Source: CAZQFV01 sp964613665 (GTDB taxonomy: Bacteria > Chloroflexota > Chloroflexia > DTKN01). From it: DNA of 64,000 bases. A program made the position numbers and the translations under genes. The stretch spans positions 124,001 to 188,000 of the forward strand of contig CAZTIG010000001.1 in the NCBI GenBank assembly GCA_964613665.1. Reading direction: 5' to 3'. The notes beneath the pieces were generated by a model that made no database searches, had not been told where the DNA came from, and saw only the letters and a program-made list of their open reading frames with translations. Below are positions 32,673-42,500 of this stretch, piece after piece (the first letter of the stretch is position 1; each line of letters starts with the position of its first letter).

Positions 32673-35066
32673 TCACGGGGTCGCGGTCGGGGCAGGGGTC
32701 ACGGTGGGCAGTGGCACGTCGTCTGCCGGGGCCGGGGCGGTGCCCCGGTACAGCCTGGCTCCGATCAGCAGATAGAGAGTGTCTTCCCGCGCCTGTCCGC
32801 GCTTCTCCTGGACGGCCACCGCCTGCACCTCGCGCAGGTCGCCCTCGTGGGGGCCCTCCAGCACGCGGACGAACGGGGCCGGCCCCTCCTTGCGCAGTTG
32901 GACGATCCGGCCGTAGAGGTCGACCACGTACAGGTACCTGCCCTCGAGGTTCAGCAGGTCCACGGTGATGCCCGCGGGGAATACCGTCGGCGGGTACACC
33001 CGGTAGACCAGGGTGCGCTCCAGTGCCCCCTTGGAGAGGACCTGCACCGACTTGCCGTCGTTCAGCAGGAGGTAGATCGAACCGTCGATGGCCATGTCGG
33101 TGGCGGACTGGGCCTGGGCGCGGGACGGGTCCTTGAGCCACGACTCGGGGCGCATCTCGTAGGAGTTGCGGTAGTACTTTAGCACCTGGCCCATCTCGCC
33201 GTTGAGTACGTACAGGTTGCCGTCATAGTTGTCCAGGTCGACGGTTTGGGTCTGCCAGTCCGATTGACTGAAGAGCTGGTAGGTCTGCCAGTCGCCCTGG
33301 TGGTACAGGTAGAGCACCTTGTTGGCGTCCACGGCGGCCAGCCAGGTGGCGATTGGCTGGCCCGGTGAGCAGGTGCCCACGCGCTGCACCAGGGTGATGT
33401 CGAGGATAGGCCCGGCCTCGATGTCGCGGCCCTCGCAGTCGCGGATCAGTACCCCCGGGCCCAGGACGGGGCTGACGCCGTTGCTCTCCAGGGAGTAGCC
33501 GTAGACGTTGCCCCGGCTCGTATCGAGCAGGTAGATGGTGCTGCTGATCGTCACCAGATCGCGCAGGGCGCAATCGCCGCGGCATCCGCGGGGGAAGTCG
33601 GTGGCCATGGTCGCGCTGATTGCGTTCATGTCCAGCAGCATATCCAGTGTCTCGAAGCGGGTGACGCTGTTGAGGCGGTCGCGCTCGTCGCGCAGGTCGC
33701 GCAGGGTGAGGTCGATGCGCGGGCTGGGCCCGCGGGTGGACAGCGCGTCCAGCAGCAGCTGCTCCGTCTGGTCCAGGCGCTCGTTTGCCTCGGCGATGAG
33801 GGATAGGTCCTGCTCCACGGACAGGCCGCGGTTGGCCTCGGCCACGCTGACGACGCGTGCTGCGTTGTCGATCTGCACCCGGGCGGCGTCGATCATCTGG
33901 GTGACGGTGGCCTCGCTCTGTCCCTGGCAGCCGCGGGCGAAGAGGATGATGAGAGTCGCCAGGATGGCGACGGCGGCGAAGCCTATGGCATAGGGGGCCC
34001 AGCGGCGCTTGCCGCGGGGCGGCGGTATGCGCAGGCGCGGGCGCTCCAGGCGGGGCAGGCGCTCCTCGGGGTGTGACAGGTCATAGGCGCGCTGCCGGAG
34101 GGTCTTCCACCACGGGGTGGCCGGCCTGGGGCGTACCAGGGGCGGCGGGATCTCCGGCTGCGCGGCTGGTTCCGGCCGCGGGCGGGGCTTGGGGTGGGCC
34201 GCCCGCCGGCCGGCCTTCTTGGGCCGCGTGAGCAGCCGGCGGGCCTCCGTGCCGATGTAGCCGCCCCAGGCGGCGACCGACTCGCCGGCCAGGCGGGCGC
34301 GTTCCTTGAGACCCTCTTTGCTGAAGAAGGCCGCTGCCTGGCGGCTCACGGCCGGCCGCATCTCCACGACGACGGCGTGGGCCTCGTGAAAGCCCTGCTG
34401 GTGCACGCGCCGGTAGAGCTGCTCGACTACGTCGCCGGGCTCCTGGTACAGGAGGATCTGTTCAGCCTCCTCTTTGCCCAGGGAGCGGCCGATGTTGCTG
34501 GTGCACAGGGCAAAGACGTCGCCCGAGGCCAGGGGGCTGTGGAAGAACTCCGGGCTGATCTCCTCGGCCCAGCCCACGGCCAGCAGCCGGGCCATCGTCG
34601 GAAGTGTCGCCGCCTCCGGGTCCCACGAGGGGTTCAGGGGGACCGACCGGATGCGGCCCTGGTGCACGGCATAAGCCTGGCCCGGCAGCACCTGGGCCAG
34701 GAAGAGCTCCTCCCCGCGCGCGACGGCGCAGGTGACGCCGACCGTGACCTTCTCGTGGGCCGAGGCCTGCATGTTCTGTGCGAAGAGACTGCGGTTGGCC
34801 TCGCGGATGGCGCGGCCCAGGCATGTGGTGACGCTGGGGGTGGGGGAGGTGTAGTAGTGCTCGGCGATCTCGGTGATGACCTGGCGGGCAGCCTGGTAGC
34901 CGCGGCCGCCCTCCAGCACAGGCTCGGCCAGGATGTACAGGTTGCCTTTGCGGCGAGCGATGGGGGAAGCAGGGGAGGGCTCTTGGGCGAGGATGCAGTC
35001 GCTGCTGGCGCGACAGATTCCTCCGATCAGCCCGAACTGGCCGGACGACGTCTTCAGACGGGACAT
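32673..35066 (-). CDS. PP2C-like pseudophosphatase with membrane anchor and extracytoplasmic propeller
   Basis: A 797-residue protein. Residues 1-240 follow the PP2C (PPM) phosphatase fold, but every metal-binding aspartate is lost: the usual VADGxGG is ILAEPVLEGG, VGDSRAY is VLPGQAYAV, SDG is CTSNIG and DN(V/A)T is HEAHA. A basic Pro-rich linker, one membrane helix (about 373-395), a short coiled coil with QIDNAARV and NERLDQTEQLLLDAL, and a beta-propeller-like region follow, ending in PTVTPAPTATP. This suggests a cytoplasmic binding domain coupled to an outside sensor. The start at 35066 has AAAGGAGG. First gene of a three-gene operon. Confidence 0.82.
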   Translation of the reverse strand: MSRLKTSSGQFGLIGGICRASSDCILAQEPSPASPIARRKGNLYILAEPVLEGGRGYQAARQVITEIAEHYYTSPTPSVTTCLGRAIREANRSLFAQNMQASAHEKVTVGVTCAVARGEELFLAQVLPGQAYAVHQGRIRSVPLNPSWDPEAATLPTMARLLAVGWAEEISPEFFHSPLASGDVFALCTSNIGRSLGKEEAEQILLYQEPGDVVEQLYRRVHQQGFHEAHAVVVEMRPAVSRQAAAFFSKEGLKERARLAGESVAAWGGYIGTEARRLLTRPKKAGRRAAHPKPRPRPEPAAQPEIPPPLVRPRPATPWWKTLRQRAYDLSHPEERLPRLERPRLRIPPPRGKRRWAPYAIGFAAVAILATLIILFARGCQGQSEATVTQMIDAARVQIDNAARVVSVAEANRGLSVEQDLSLIAEANERLDQTEQLLLDALSTRGPSPRIDLTLRDLRDERDRLNSVTRFETLDMLLDMNAISATMATDFPRGCRGDCALRDLVTISSTIYLLDTSRGNVYGYSLESNGVSPVLGPGVLIRDCEGRDIEAGPILDITLVQRVGTCSPGQPIATWLAAVDANKVLYLYHQGDWQTYQLFSQSDWQTQTVDLDNYDGNLYVLNGEMGQVLKYYRNSYEMRPESWLKDPSRAQAQSATDMAIDGSIYLLLNDGKSVQVLSKGALERTLVYRVYPPTVFPAGITVDLLNLEGRYLYVVDLYGRIVQLRKEGPAPFVRVLEGPHEGDLREVQAVAVQEKRGQAREDTLYLLIGARLYRGTAPAPADDVPLPTVTPAPTATP

Positions 35067-35107
35067 CGCTCCTCCTTTGGCCCTGAGCTGCACTCGGTAC
35101 CGCTGGT

Positions 35108-35136
35108 ATTATAGCAGATAGCGCTTTGTAATGCAA
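35108..35136 (-). promoter_or_regulatory. Promoter of the pseudophosphatase/RodZ-like/amidase operon
   Basis: Minus strand: TTGCAT (35136-35131), a 17-bp spacer and TGC-TATAAT (35113-35108). The predicted leader to the coding start is about 35 nt. Confidence 0.8.
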
Positions 35137-35276
35137 AGGGATGCGGGGGGCAAGATGCAGGAAGCAAGATGCAGGATTGGCACGGGGCATGGGCTCTCCT
35201 CAGGAGGCTGACATCCCCTGATATCCCGGGCTGTCCCTGCTTGGGATCGGCTGTCGGCGGTGGGGATTGACAGGCG

Positions 35277-35285
35277 TGGTATAAT
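35277..35285 (+). promoter_or_regulatory. Extended -10 promoter of the giant secreted protein gene
   Basis: TGG-TATAAT at 35277-35285 without a good -35 at 17 bp; a TTGACA at 35267-35272 is only 7 bp away and cannot pair with it. Transcription would give a leader of about 195 nt containing two GGAGG ribosome-site-like motifs (near 35380 and 35480). Confidence 0.55.
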
Positions 35286-35487
35286 GGAAGCGTGCCCCGG
35301 CGAGCTCTGATTCGCTTCCTCTGTCGGCAATCGTGCCAGTGGGACACACATCGATGGCCGATCCATCTATGGGAGAAAGGAGGTGACGCGGGCCGACAGG
35401 GTGGCAGTGGTTCGTATCTGCCGGCTGCCCCGCCAGCAGCGGTCTTCGCGTGTCTCTCCGATATCCACAGACGAAAGGAGGAGTCCG
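35286..35487 (+). other. Leader of the giant secreted protein gene
   Basis: About 200 bases with no recognised RNA family. A GTG at 35383 directly after AAAGGAGG is in frame with the main protein but would bury its signal peptide behind 35 residues, so it is taken as a decoy or minor start. Confidence 0.4.
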
Positions 35488-38400
35488 ATGAAACGCTCCT
35501 GGACTGTTCTTGTCCTTGTGCTTCTCCTGGCCGGCCTGGCCCCGGCGGCATGGGCGCAGGGAAGCGTCGATGCGGTCCCCGTGCCGCACGGGGGGGCAGT
35601 CGAAGCCCCTCCCGGCGTGCCGCCAGAAGCCATCCTCTACTTCTGGGATTTTGAGGCCAACGACGGCGGCTTCGCCGGCACCCTGGACTGGGAATGGGGT
35701 GTCTATGCGTGGGTGGGAAACACGTGCGACTCGTCGAACTACCCGCCGCCCTCCGCCTACTCCGGCACCCACATGTGGGGCACGGTGCTCAACACGTGCT
35801 ACGTCAACCGGGGCAACAACCAGGGCTATGACACCTGCACCAACACCAACCCAGCCGACGACTCCATCCTCTCTTTCAACATCGATCTCACCGGTGTGAC
35901 GGCGCCCGTCGAGATGAGCTGGTGGGAGTGGTACGACCTCTTCTCGAACTGGGACTGGGCCGAGGTCTATGCCAACGGCACCCGCGTCTTTCCGCACTGC
36001 GAGCCGAGCTTCGTGCAGCCGACCGCCTGGGTACAGCAGGCCGTCGACCTGACGCCCTTTGCCGGCGGCCCCGTCACGATCGAGTTCCACATGATGGCTT
36101 CCATGGTGGTGAACCACGCCGGCTGGTACATCGACGACGTGCTCATCAGCACGGCCCAGGTCATCCCCTTCGATGCCTGGAAGGAGGCCCCGGCTACGGC
36201 CCTGCCCGGTGAGGTCATCCACTACACGATCGTCGTTAGCGCTCCGATCACGCCTGGCATGTACATGAGCGACACGCTGCCGGCGGGCGTGGAGTATGCC
36301 GACAACCTGGCTTTCAACGCCGGCTATGCCTGGTACGACGACGTGGACAACGCGGTCTACTGGACGTCCAACGTGCCGCGGGCCGCCGGGCCCGCTCCGG
36401 CCCCGGCAGCCGCGCCGGTGCAGAGGACGGTGCCGTCAGGACGCGTGCCCGACACGGCGAGCGGCGTGCAGCCGGCCCGGCCGGTCCTGCCGACCGGCAG
36501 CCCCAGGCCCCTCCAGGACGGGGGGCTGTTGTACCTGACGAGCCTCGACATCGGCGACACCACCTTCGCCGTCTACGACCCGGCCATCGACTCCTGGACC
36601 ACGCTGACCCCCTACGAGACCGGCGCCCAGATGGCCGTCAGCGCCGCGGGCGATCTCTACGCCTACAACCACACCGCCGGCACCATCGACATCTATGACC
36701 CGGCCACCGATACCTGGACCGCGGTCATGGCAGCGCCGCCCGGCTCCTCGGGGCAGCAGGGCAACCTGGAGATCACCAACGCCGGCGAGTTCCTGTACAC
36801 AGAGTGGAACAACACCACCCTGTACTACACGTCCGGCGGGGTGTGGAACACGCTGGCCCTGCCCTTTACCGGGAACGCCATGGGCGACTATGATCCGACG
36901 GCTGACCAGTACGTGGTCGGAGAGGCCTGGACCACCAACGCGCACATGATCGACGTACACACCTGGACCATCACCGATTTCCTCTCCTCGGTGCCGAACG
37001 GAGAGAATGCTCGCTTCAGTGTGATACTGGACGGGCGTTACTACTTCGAGGCGGGTGGCAGCAACATCCACTCCTTCGACCTGAGCAACCCCGCGCTGCC
37101 GCCCTTCGACCACGGCGTGAGCCCCGGCTGGTACAACAGCGCAGCGGGAGATCGCGGCAACGCGCTGATCTACAGCGCTAGCCTCGACGGCACGCAGCTG
37201 AACGTCTTTGACCCGGCGACCAACGCGATCACTTCGCTCACTGGGTACGGCACATCGACGTGGCACTCTAGCCTGGCCTTCACCGGTGTGGCCCAGCCGC
37301 CACAGATCGTCATCTCCTTTGACGTGACCGTGACGGCCGGCTGCGGCGAGGCAATCGTCAACCAGGGCGTGGCTGGCATGCCGGGGGTGATGGTGCCTTT
37401 CACGGCCAGCACGCAGGTGGTGGGCGACCCCGACATCGAAGTGACCCCGCTGGCCCTGGAGGCCGAGCTCTGCCCCGATACGACCGCAACCCAGGACCTG
37501 CTTATCTGCAACGTGGGTGTCTGCTCGCTGTACTGGCGGATCATGGAGCAGCCCGTGATCGTGCGGACTGCCGGTAGCGCGGCCGCGCCGCGGCCCGTGG
37601 TCTACGACCCGTCCACCGTCGCCGACCGGGCCGGCGGGGTAGAGCCGGCCGCGCCCGCGGCTGAGGGTCCGGCGGCGCTGTGGAGCCATCCCGAGGACGT
37701 CCTCTGGGACAACGGGCCGCTGGTGACCCACCCCGGTGGTTGCGGCGGCCAGGATGCCAGCCGCCTGCAGACCGGCCTGGGGATGAACACCCTGGGATTC
37801 GGCCACCAGTTCTCCTTGGGCTACCGCATGGCCGACGACTTTGAGATCACCGACCCGGCCGGCTGGCAGATCGACACCATCACCTTCTTCGCCTACCAGA
37901 CCGGCGCGCCGAGCGACCCCTCGCCCATCACCGGCGTCTACTACCAGATCTGGGACGGACCGCCCGACGTTCCGGGCAGCAGCGTCGTCTTTGGCGACCT
38001 GACCACCAACCGGCTGCTCTCCTCGACCTTTAGCAACATCCAGCGCGACAGCGACACCAGCCCCTGCGCCGACAACCGCTACATCTTTGCCGACGTAGCC
38101 AGCGCCGGAGTCACCCTACCGCCGGGCACCTACTGGCTGGACTGGATGACGGATGGGTCGCTCTCCTCGGGCCCGTGGGCGCCGCCGATCACCATCCTGG
38201 GGCAAACCACCACCGGCAACGCCCTGCAGTACACCGGTGCCTGGGCAGCGGCCCTGGACTCCGGCACCTCCACCCAGCAGGGCATGCCCTTTGTCATCGA
38301 GGGCACCATCGCGGGTGAGGATGTCCCCTGGCTGAGCGAGGACCCGAGCCAGGGCAGCATCGATCCGGGCATGTGCCAGACCGTCACCGTCACCTTCGAC

Positions 38401-39312
38401 GCCACTGGTATGGCCCCGGGGGACTACTTGGCCAACCTGCTTATCGACAGCAACGACCCCGACGAGCCCGAGGTGATCGTGCCGGTCACCATGACGGTGC
38501 TGGCGCCGGTCGACCTGGTCAGCGTGACCTACGTCGTGGCCGACCTGCAGGTCTCCTTCGACGCCACGGCCACGGGCAGCGAGCCCATCTCCTACCTGTG
38601 GCACTTTGGCGACGGGATCACCAGCACGCTGGAGGACCCGGTCCACACCTACGACGCGGGCGGCTGCTATGACGTCTCACTGGAGGCGTCCAACGCCTGC
38701 GGTACGGAGACCTGGGTCGAGCAGATCTGCGTGTGCGACCCGGTGCACGACGCCGATTTCACCTGGGATCCGCAGTACCCGCAGGTGGATGAGGAGGTCA
38801 CCTTCACCGGGATGGCCGCGGGCGACCAGCCCATCACCTTCACCTGGGACTTGGGCGACGGTGGCACGGGCAGCGGGATGACCGTTACCCACATCTACAC
38901 CGCGGCCGGGGACTACCTGGTCACGATGGTCGTGGACAACCCCTGCCACGAGCCGCAGACGGTCGCCTACACCGTCACCGTGGCTGCCTGCGTCCGGCCG
39001 TACGACGTCGACTTCACCTGGACGCCGACCTCGCCGTTCGTGGGCGACACCACCCACTTCACGGCCACGGTCGGCGGCGGCACGCCGCCATTCTTCTACA
39101 CCTGGGAGTTTGGCGACGGCGACGGCGCGACCGGCTCGGCCACCGTGAGCCACATCTACGCCACGGCCGGCACCTTCACCGTGACGCTGACGGTGACCAA
39201 CACCTGCGACACGGTGGTGGTGGAGCACCCGATCGTCGTCCAGCCGCCGGTCGTGCAGTACTGGTACCTCTACCTGCCGCTCATCTTCAATGGCTTCGAC
39301 GCTGCTCCCTAG
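35488..39312 (+). CDS. Giant secreted multidomain protein (jelly roll, kelch-like propeller, PKD x3)
   Basis: A 1,274-residue secreted protein. A signal peptide (1-24, cut after AWA) leads to a jelly-roll-like domain beginning FWDFEANDGGF. Next is the first half of a DUF11-like beta domain (GEVIHYTIVVSA, SDTLPAGVEY), interrupted by a Pro-rich segment and a kelch-like propeller of about 250 residues (VYDPAIDSWTTL, IYDPATDTWTAV). The domain then resumes (ISFDVTVTAGCGEAIVNQ). Further beta domains and three PKD repeats follow (WHFGDG, WDLGDG, WEFGDG), and the end is WYLYLPLIFNGFDAAP. It probably sits on the cell surface as an adhesin or matrix component. No catalytic motif was seen. Confidence 0.85.
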   Translation: MKRSWTVLVLVLLLAGLAPAAWAQGSVDAVPVPHGGAVEAPPGVPPEAILYFWDFEANDGGFAGTLDWEWGVYAWVGNTCDSSNYPPPSAYSGTHMWGTVLNTCYVNRGNNQGYDTCTNTNPADDSILSFNIDLTGVTAPVEMSWWEWYDLFSNWDWAEVYANGTRVFPHCEPSFVQPTAWVQQAVDLTPFAGGPVTIEFHMMASMVVNHAGWYIDDVLISTAQVIPFDAWKEAPATALPGEVIHYTIVVSAPITPGMYMSDTLPAGVEYADNLAFNAGYAWYDDVDNAVYWTSNVPRAAGPAPAPAAAPVQRTVPSGRVPDTASGVQPARPVLPTGSPRPLQDGGLLYLTSLDIGDTTFAVYDPAIDSWTTLTPYETGAQMAVSAAGDLYAYNHTAGTIDIYDPATDTWTAVMAAPPGSSGQQGNLEITNAGEFLYTEWNNTTLYYTSGGVWNTLALPFTGNAMGDYDPTADQYVVGEAWTTNAHMIDVHTWTITDFLSSVPNGENARFSVILDGRYYFEAGGSNIHSFDLSNPALPPFDHGVSPGWYNSAAGDRGNALIYSASLDGTQLNVFDPATNAITSLTGYGTSTWHSSLAFTGVAQPPQIVISFDVTVTAGCGEAIVNQGVAGMPGVMVPFTASTQVVGDPDIEVTPLALEAELCPDTTATQDLLICNVGVCSLYWRIMEQPVIVRTAGSAAAPRPVVYDPSTVADRAGGVEPAAPAAEGPAALWSHPEDVLWDNGPLVTHPGGCGGQDASRLQTGLGMNTLGFGHQFSLGYRMADDFEITDPAGWQIDTITFFAYQTGAPSDPSPITGVYYQIWDGPPDVPGSSVVFGDLTTNRLLSSTFSNIQRDSDTSPCADNRYIFADVASAGVTLPPGTYWLDWMTDGSLSSGPWAPPITILGQTTTGNALQYTGAWAAALDSGTSTQQGMPFVIEGTIAGEDVPWLSEDPSQGSIDPGMCQTVTVTFDATGMAPGDYLANLLIDSNDPDEPEVIVPVTMTVLAPVDLVSVTYVVADLQVSFDATATGSEPISYLWHFGDGITSTLEDPVHTYDAGGCYDVSLEASNACGTETWVEQICVCDPVHDADFTWDPQYPQVDEEVTFTGMAAGDQPITFTWDLGDGGTGSGMTVTHIYTAAGDYLVTMVVDNPCHEPQTVAYTVTVAACVRPYDVDFTWTPTSPFVGDTTHFTATVGGGTPPFFYTWEFGDGDGATGSATVSHIYATAGTFTVTLTVTNTCDTVVVEHPIVVQPPVVQYWYLYLPLIFNGFDAAP

Positions 39313-39323
39313 CGGCAGTCGCT

Positions 39324-39358
39324 CCCTGGGGGGGCGGGTCTGGCCCGCCTCCCCAGGG
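39324..39358 (+). terminator. First terminator hairpin after the secreted protein gene
   Basis: A GC-rich stem in which CCCTGGGGGGGCGGG pairs imperfectly with CCCGCCTCCCCAGGG around TCTGG, starting 12 bases after the stop. It stands in tandem with a stronger hairpin downstream. Confidence 0.65.
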
Positions 39359-39372
39359 GGTGGGATGCATTG

Positions 39373-39398
39373 GGGCCGGGCCCGCAAGGGCCCGGCCC
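39373..39398 (+). terminator. Second terminator hairpin (GCAA loop)
   Basis: GGGCCGGGCCC and GGGCCCGGCCC form a perfect 11-bp stem with a GCAA tetraloop, followed by TCTTGTT. It separates the secreted-protein gene from the converging smc gene. The remaining 150 bases up to smc hold only further GC dyads. Confidence 0.8.
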
Positions 39399-39552
39399 TC
39401 TTGTTGGCCGACCTGGCCGGCCTCTTGTTCCGGCTTTTCCGGTTGGTGCCCGGATGCCGGGCAGTTGCCCGTTTCTCTTGTGAGGGGACCAGCCGCGCAC
39501 CCGCACCACTCCGGCGCAGCGGGCGAGACGCCCGGCGTGGCCCGGGCAGAAG

Positions 39553-42500
39553 CTAGCCGCCCACCGCGCCAGGCTGTGGCCCCACCTCCTCCAGCCGGAG
39601 CGACAGCACCCGCGAGCTGCCGTCCTCGGCCATGGAAACGCCGTAGAGGGTGTGTGCCGCCTGCACAGTGCCGCGGTTGTGCGTGATCACGATGAACTGG
39701 GTATGTTGTGCCAGCTCTTCCAGGCATTCACGGAAGCGGCCGACGTTGGCCTCGTCGAGCATGGCGTCGACCTCGTCGAGCAGACAGAACGGGCGGGGGT
39801 TGACCTTGAGGATGGCAAAGAGCAGCGCCGCCGAGGTCAGGGCGCGCTCGCCGCCGGAGAGCAGCGCCAGGCTGTGGGCGCGCTTGCCCGGCGGCCGGGC
39901 CACGATCTCCACTCCCAGGCCGCTGAGGCCCCCGTCCTCATCCTCCTCCATCTTCACCAGGCGCAGGCTGGCTGTGCCCCCGGCGAAGAGCCGGGAGAAG
40001 TAGGCCTGGAACTCGCGATTGATCGCTTCGAAGGTATCCCGGAACCGCTCCTCCATGGCCTGGTCCAGCTCGGCGATGACCTGTTCGAGGGAGCGGACAG
40101 CGTCGTGCATGTCCTGGAGCTGCTGGCCGAGGAACTCGTATCGTTCCTGGGCCTGGCGGTACTCCTCTTCGGCCAGGGGATTGACGGGACCGATGCGGCG
40201 TGCCTCCTCCCGCAGATGGGCGATGCGCCGTTCCATCTCCTCGCCGGAGAGCGCCGGATCGAGCGGTGCCCGGGCCCACTCCGGGGGATCCTCGATCAGC
40301 GCGTTCAGGAGCGCCTCGCCGGCCGGCCCATAGGCACTGGCCTCCGGGCCGATATCGGCCAGGGCGCGGCGCAGCAGTTCGCGCAGGTGATCGTGCCGCC
40401 GCTGTGTCTCCATCGCTGCCCGGGCTGCCGCGCTCTCCGCCTCCAGGACCTCCTGGCGATGCCGGGCCACCTGCTCTTCGCAGCGGCCCAGCTCATCCAG
40501 GGGCACGGCCAGGGGCGCAGCGGCGGCCAGCACCGTGGCCAGGGATGTGCCGACCTGGGTGAGTTCGGCGCGCAGCGCGGTGGCCCGCTCACCCCAGGCT
40601 GTCTGCTGGTCCAGAGCCTCCTGCAGGCGCTGCCGGCCTTCGGCGATCTGCTGCGACAGGCGGGTGCTGCTGTGGCCGGCCATTTCCTCCAGGGCGCGCT
40701 GGCTTTCCCATTCCTTGCGGGCCACGGCCCAGGCGGTGCGTGCCTCCTGTAGCCGGTCGCGGGCCTGGTCGCAGCGCGACTGCGCGGCCTGCTCGGCCTG
40801 CTGGGCCTGGGCCACCTGGCTGTGGAGCGGAAGAGGCTCGGCCTGCGACTGCCGCAGGGCGTCGTGCAGTGATGCGCGCTCGTCGGCGAGCCGCGCCCGT
40901 TCCTCGCGCAGGGCCTGCAGTCGCCGGGCGTGCCTGGCGGCCTCCTCCTCGTTGTGGGCGATATCGCGCTCCAGCTCGCGGGTGCGGCGGGCCAGCTCGT
41001 CGCGTTGGCCGGCCAGCGCGGCACTGCGTCGGTCCAGATCGATCCGGGCAGCCTGTGCTTCGTCGCGGCGTTGCCGGGCGGCTGCCGTGGCGCGCTCGGC
41101 CTCCCGGCAGGCGGCCTCGGCTGCGGTGGCGGCCTGCTCCAGGGCAAGGCGCTCGCGCTCGCGGTCCAGGCTACCGTGCGGGCGGAAGTGCCCGCCGCGG
41201 AGGAGGCCGCTGCTGCTGAGCGAGTGACCCTCGCGGGTGACGACGTGCCACCCGGCCGGCAGGGAGTGTGCTGCGGCGCGGGCGGAGGCCAGGTCGGCGG
41301 CCAGCACGATGCGCCCAAGCAGGGCAGTGAGGGCCGGGAGGTCCTGCGGTGGCACGGTGAGGTGCTCCAGCAAGAGTCCCTCGCAGCCAGGTGGGAGCGG
41401 TTCTCCCGGGCCGGTGCTGGGCGGGGGCGCCTCGTGCTGGGGCAGCAGGGCAGCGCGGCCGGCCCCCTCCTTCATAAGAGCACCTACGGCGGCCTCGCCC
41501 TCGCCCCAATCGGCGGCGAGCAAGGGCGCCGCGGTGGCCTCCAGAGCGGCCTCCACAGCCTGCTCCAGCCCGGCGGGCACAGTCAGGTGCGCCAGGGGCG
41601 AGCGCAGCGGCGGCCGGCCCTCCCGGCGGGCCCACTCCTGGAGGAACGCCATCCCGTCTTCCTGGCCGCCGCCGTGTGCCAGCGCCTCTGCCCGCGCGCG
41701 GGTGTCGGCCAGGCGCAGGCGGGACTGCTCCAGCGCCGCGCCGGCCTGGTGCAGCGCCTCCTCGGCGGCAGAGACCTCCTGCTGCACCGCCTCGCCGCGA
41801 GCGCGCAGGTCGCGCCAGAGCGACTCCTGGCGGTCCAGTTCCGCAGCGCACTCTCCTCTCTCGTCCCGCAGCCTGCCGGCCTGCTCCTGCAGGCCATGCA
41901 GCAGGCCGGCCCGCTCTTCCTCTTCGTGGGCCAGTGCCTCCAGGCGCGTCGCCACCTGGTCCAACCGACGCTCGGCCTCGCGGGCGCGCTCATCACGGGC
42001 GCGCAGCTGCTGCTGCATCTCCTGCAGCGACCCGCGCGCAAGCTGCAGCGCGGCCTCGGCCTGCCGGGAAGCCTCCTCGCGGGCCTGCAGGTCCGCCTGG
42101 GCCGCCTCCAACCGCAGGCCCACGGCTTGGCGTTCGGACTCCAGCGCCCGCGCCCGCTCCTCCTGCCGACCGGCCTCCTCCTCCCAGTGGGAGATTTCGG
42201 CCTGCAGCTCCTGGTGATAGCGCCCGAGGGCACGCTGCTCCCCCTCGACTTGCGCCAGCTGCTGGCGCAGCTCCGCCTCCTGCCGGCGCAGCTCCGCCTC
42301 GCGGCGGTGCTCCGCCTCCTGCCGGTGCCGTGCCTCCTGCACCGCCTGCCGCAGTCGGGCCGCCTCACCCTCCGCCTGCTGCAGCGCGGTGCGGGCCCGC
42401 TCCAGGGCGGATTGCGCCTCCTGCTCCTCGCGCAGTGCCTGCTCGCGCTCGGTGGAGGCATCCTCCCACAGCAGCCGGTACCACGAGCGCAGGGCCTGGT

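Noticed and set aside
35267..35285. TTGACA and TATAAT as a paired promoter
   Set aside because: They are only 7 bp apart, too close for one sigma-70-type promoter; only the extended -10 is retained.
35383..35487. Upstream GTG start (after AAAGGAGG) for the giant secreted protein
   Set aside because: It would place 35 basic residues before a clean signal peptide that has its own ribosome site at the ATG 35488.
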